Shown piece after piece: positions 32,501-34,506 of a stretch of 34,506 nucleotides of DNA. This DNA comes from Pelargonium nanum. Lineage: Eukaryota; Streptophyta; Magnoliopsida; Geraniales; Geraniaceae. The stretch is from assembly GCA_036897485.1 (NCBI GenBank), contig JAYMTF010000512.1, positions 1-34,506 on the forward strand, in the 5' to 3' direction. Under the pieces are notes generated by a model. That model saw nothing but the letters and a program-made list of their open reading frames with translations, did no database searches and had not been told where the DNA came from. A program made the position numbers and the translations under genes. Position 1 is the first letter of the stretch. The number at the start of each line of letters is the position of its first letter.

Positions 32501-32653
32501 TTTTCTGGGACAGTGTAAGGTGTAGAGAGAGAAAGAGATGGACTCAGTCTCGAACTCAGACTCAGACTCGCTGGTGCTCATTGTCATTGGGTCTCTCAAT
32601 CCCAACCCCTCCCATTTCAAATTTGAACTCCGTTTTCTATTTCACCCACCATT

Positions 32654-32839
32654 TTGAGGGCAGAGCCAGAGCCAGAGAGAGAACCAGCTAACACCTCTCT
32701 TCTCGCTCGCCTACCCGCCCGCATCTCTCTCTCTCTCTCTCTCTCTCTCTTTGACCGCCTCGGTCACGCCCCCCAAGACCTTGACTCAACCCTCATTTTT
32801 AAACCATCTCTTCTCTCACGCATTTCGTCGAACACATGA
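32654..32839 (+). CDS. Upstream open reading frame of the AGC kinase
   Basis: A 61-codon frame spans the CT microsatellite and ends in TGA (32837-32839), which overlaps the kinase's first ATG (32836-32838) as ATGA. It resembles no family. Because the CT run lies inside it, repeat-length changes would shift its frame and its overlap with the kinase start. Whether the transcript contains its ATG is not known. Confidence 0.3.
   Translation: MRAEPEPEREPANTSLLARLPARISLSLSLSLFDRLGHAPQDLDSTLIFKPSLLSRISSNT
32724..32751 (+). repeat. CT microsatellite in the kinase leader
   Basis: About 14 uninterrupted TC/CT units lie 85-112 bases before the kinase ATG. Pyrimidine dinucleotide tracts are common in plant 5' UTRs and likely to vary in length. 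Confidence 0.95.
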
Positions 32840-34506
32840 TGGGCTCACCCTCAACAACCCCTAAAGGAGCCAATGGCGACGGCGACTCGGTGGCCAGTAG
32901 CTTCCGAGATCTCAGTTTCAACAACAGTGTCAGCATCAGCTTCTGCAGCAGCACCGTTTCCGGGTCCGATAACAGTTCGAGCTTGATTAGCAGTATCAGC
33001 CACGGGAAGCAAAATGCCGAGTCTTTGGTGGATTGCGAAGGGTTTGAAGGGAGCGAGACAAGTAGTTTGAGCTACGCGACCAAATCGGATAGCTCCGATG
33101 CGAACGAGGCCAGTTTCAGGTCGTTTTGCCCGTCGAAGCCGCACAAGGGCAACGACATTCGGTGGGACGCGATACAGCACTTGATTGGTAGAGACGGCGA
33201 ATTGGGGCTGGGCCATTTTAGGTTGCTGAAGAAGCTTGGGTGTGGGGACATTGGGAGTGTGTATCTGGCGGAGCTGAGAGGAATGGGGTGTTTGTTTGCC
33301 ATGAAAGTGATGGATAAAGGGATGCTTGCTGGGAGGAAGAAGCTGATGAGGGCTCAGACGGAGAGGGACATTTTGGGTCTTTTGGATCATCCGTTTCTTC
33401 CAACCCTTTATTCCCATTTCGAAACGGACAAATTTTCTTGCTTGTTGATGGAGTTTTGCAGCGGCGGCGATCTTCACACCCTCCGGCAACGCCAGCCAGG
33501 CAAGCATTTTGCAGAGCAGGCGGCAAGGTTAGTATCAGCATTTGATTTCACAGAATTCAAATTTGTGTTTTGTTTTCAAAATGCTATGGTTTTCTTGGCC
33601 CAATGATGCAACAGAACAAAGAAAAATTGATGCTTTTTTGTGCATTGTTATTTGGAAGTACTAAAAGTATAAATCCCAGTATGGTGTTGGGTAAACAACA
33701 AATGATGTTTGATGATTTCATGTCTTGTGTTGTTGATATGGAACAATCCTGTTCATAATTGGGAGGTGTAAAACATAAACATATAGCTTACTATTTGCTG
33801 GAAACTTTCTGATTAGTGTTTTTAAGTTTTTGTTCACTCTGGAAATGTTTCTGAGTAGTTGATATCTTTGACAGAATTTGATGCTTACTTCTATTTAGCA
33901 TTGCCAACTCTGTTTAATATTCAATTCACTATGTTTGCCAGCAAAAAGCTAAATGTGTTTTGCTGCTCCAACAGGTTTTATGCTTCGGAGGTTCTTCTTT
34001 CGCTTGAGTATTTGCACATGATGGGCGTGGTGTATAGGGACTTGAAACCGGAAAATGTGTTAGTGAGGGAGGATGGCCATATAATGCTCTCTGATTTTGA
34101 TTTATCATTAAGATGCTATGTGAATCCCACTCTTGTTCAGTCAAGTGCCGAGCCGTCTTGTAATATATCTGCTTATTGCATTCAGCCATCTTGCATTGAA
34201 CCGTCCTGCAAACTACCCGTATGTGTGGAGCCTTCATGCTTGCAGCCCTCTTGCTTCAAGCCTCGTTTTCTGAACTCTAAAATATCAAAGGTCAAGAGTG
34301 AAAAAGTAAGTTTGACAAACACAGATTCACTTCCCGTACTTGTAGCAGAGCCAACTAGTGCTCGCTCCATGTCGTTTGTTGGGACCCATGAATATTTGTC
34401 TCCTGAAATCATTAGAGGAGATGGGCATGGCAGTGCCGTGGATTGGTGGACATTTGGTATTTTCTTGTACGAGCTGCTACACGGAAGGACACCATTTAAG
34501 GGCAAT
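32836..34506 (+). CDS. AGC VIII (AGC1-clade) Ser/Thr protein kinase, 3' end outside window
   Basis: Exon 1 is 32836-33527, the intron 33528-33974 (GT-AG), and exon 2 begins at 33975 and leaves the window; 408 residues are visible. A Ser-rich N-terminal region (about 1-105) precedes the kinase domain: glycine loop [10 protein letters not shown] at about 134-143, Lys157 in [13 protein letters not shown] with catalytic Asp253, DFD at 271-273 in place of DFG (the plant AGC VIII hallmark), an insert of about 90 residues before [12 protein letters not shown] at about 363-374, and [14 protein letters not shown]. The insert holds Cys/Pro repeats of the form xPSCxxPSC at about 291-325. Relatives (D6PK, PAX) phosphorylate PIN auxin exporters at the plasma membrane. 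Position suggests the At5g40030 (AGC1-4) orthologue. ATG 32839 is an equally plausible start. Confidence 0.92.

Overview
This is a nuclear genomic window from a flowering plant, most likely a eudicot. It has spliced genes with GT-AG introns, AT-rich spacers, plant-only families (a P-class PPR protein, an AGC VIII kinase with DFD in place of DFG, a thaumatin-like protein), tRNA-derived SINEs and a small chloroplast-DNA insertion. I cannot name the species.

Layout. 1-1030: spacer. 1033-2332 (-): a single-exon kelch-type gene with a relic of its own partial duplication just past its 3' end. 2627-4613 (+): a decayed HIPL (Hedgehog-interacting-protein-like, glucose/sorbosone dehydrogenase fold) pseudogene. 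4775-6787 (+): an intact intronless chloroplast-type PPR gene behind site II promoter elements. 6788-8900: spacer with a GC-richer, LTR-like repeat. 9312-12514 (+): a four-exon GT14 glucuronosyltransferase; its third intron holds a short SINE insertion with target-site duplication. 12515-18886: long spacer with SINE, MITE-like and LTR-like remnants. 18887-20428 and 23165-24724 (-): two tandem intronless BCS1-type AAA-ATPase genes. 25672-25768: a piece of chloroplast ycf4. About 26313: a possible copia primer-binding-site relic. 27981-28520 (-): a cluster of C/D-box snoRNAs behind a telobox/site II promoter. 29446-30332 (-): a two-exon secreted thaumatin-like protein. 32836-34506 (+): the 5' part of an AGC1-clade kinase that runs off the window.

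From memory, the protein genes follow the order of Arabidopsis At5g39970 (HIPL-like), At5g39980 (PPR), At5g39990 (GLCAT14A), At5g40000/At5g40010 (AAA-ATPases), At5g40020 (thaumatin-like) and At5g40030 (AGC kinase). The window would then be a conserved microsyntenic block in which the HIPL copy has died. The genes are not a pathway; they are ordinary independent plant genes held together by descent.

The least obvious content is the snoRNA cluster. Three members carry 13-nt complementarity to conserved rRNA plus C and D boxes and closing stems: two against neighbouring stretches of 25S rRNA and one against 18S rRNA. A fourth is weaker. rRNA matches and Arabidopsis locus numbers are recalled, not searched.
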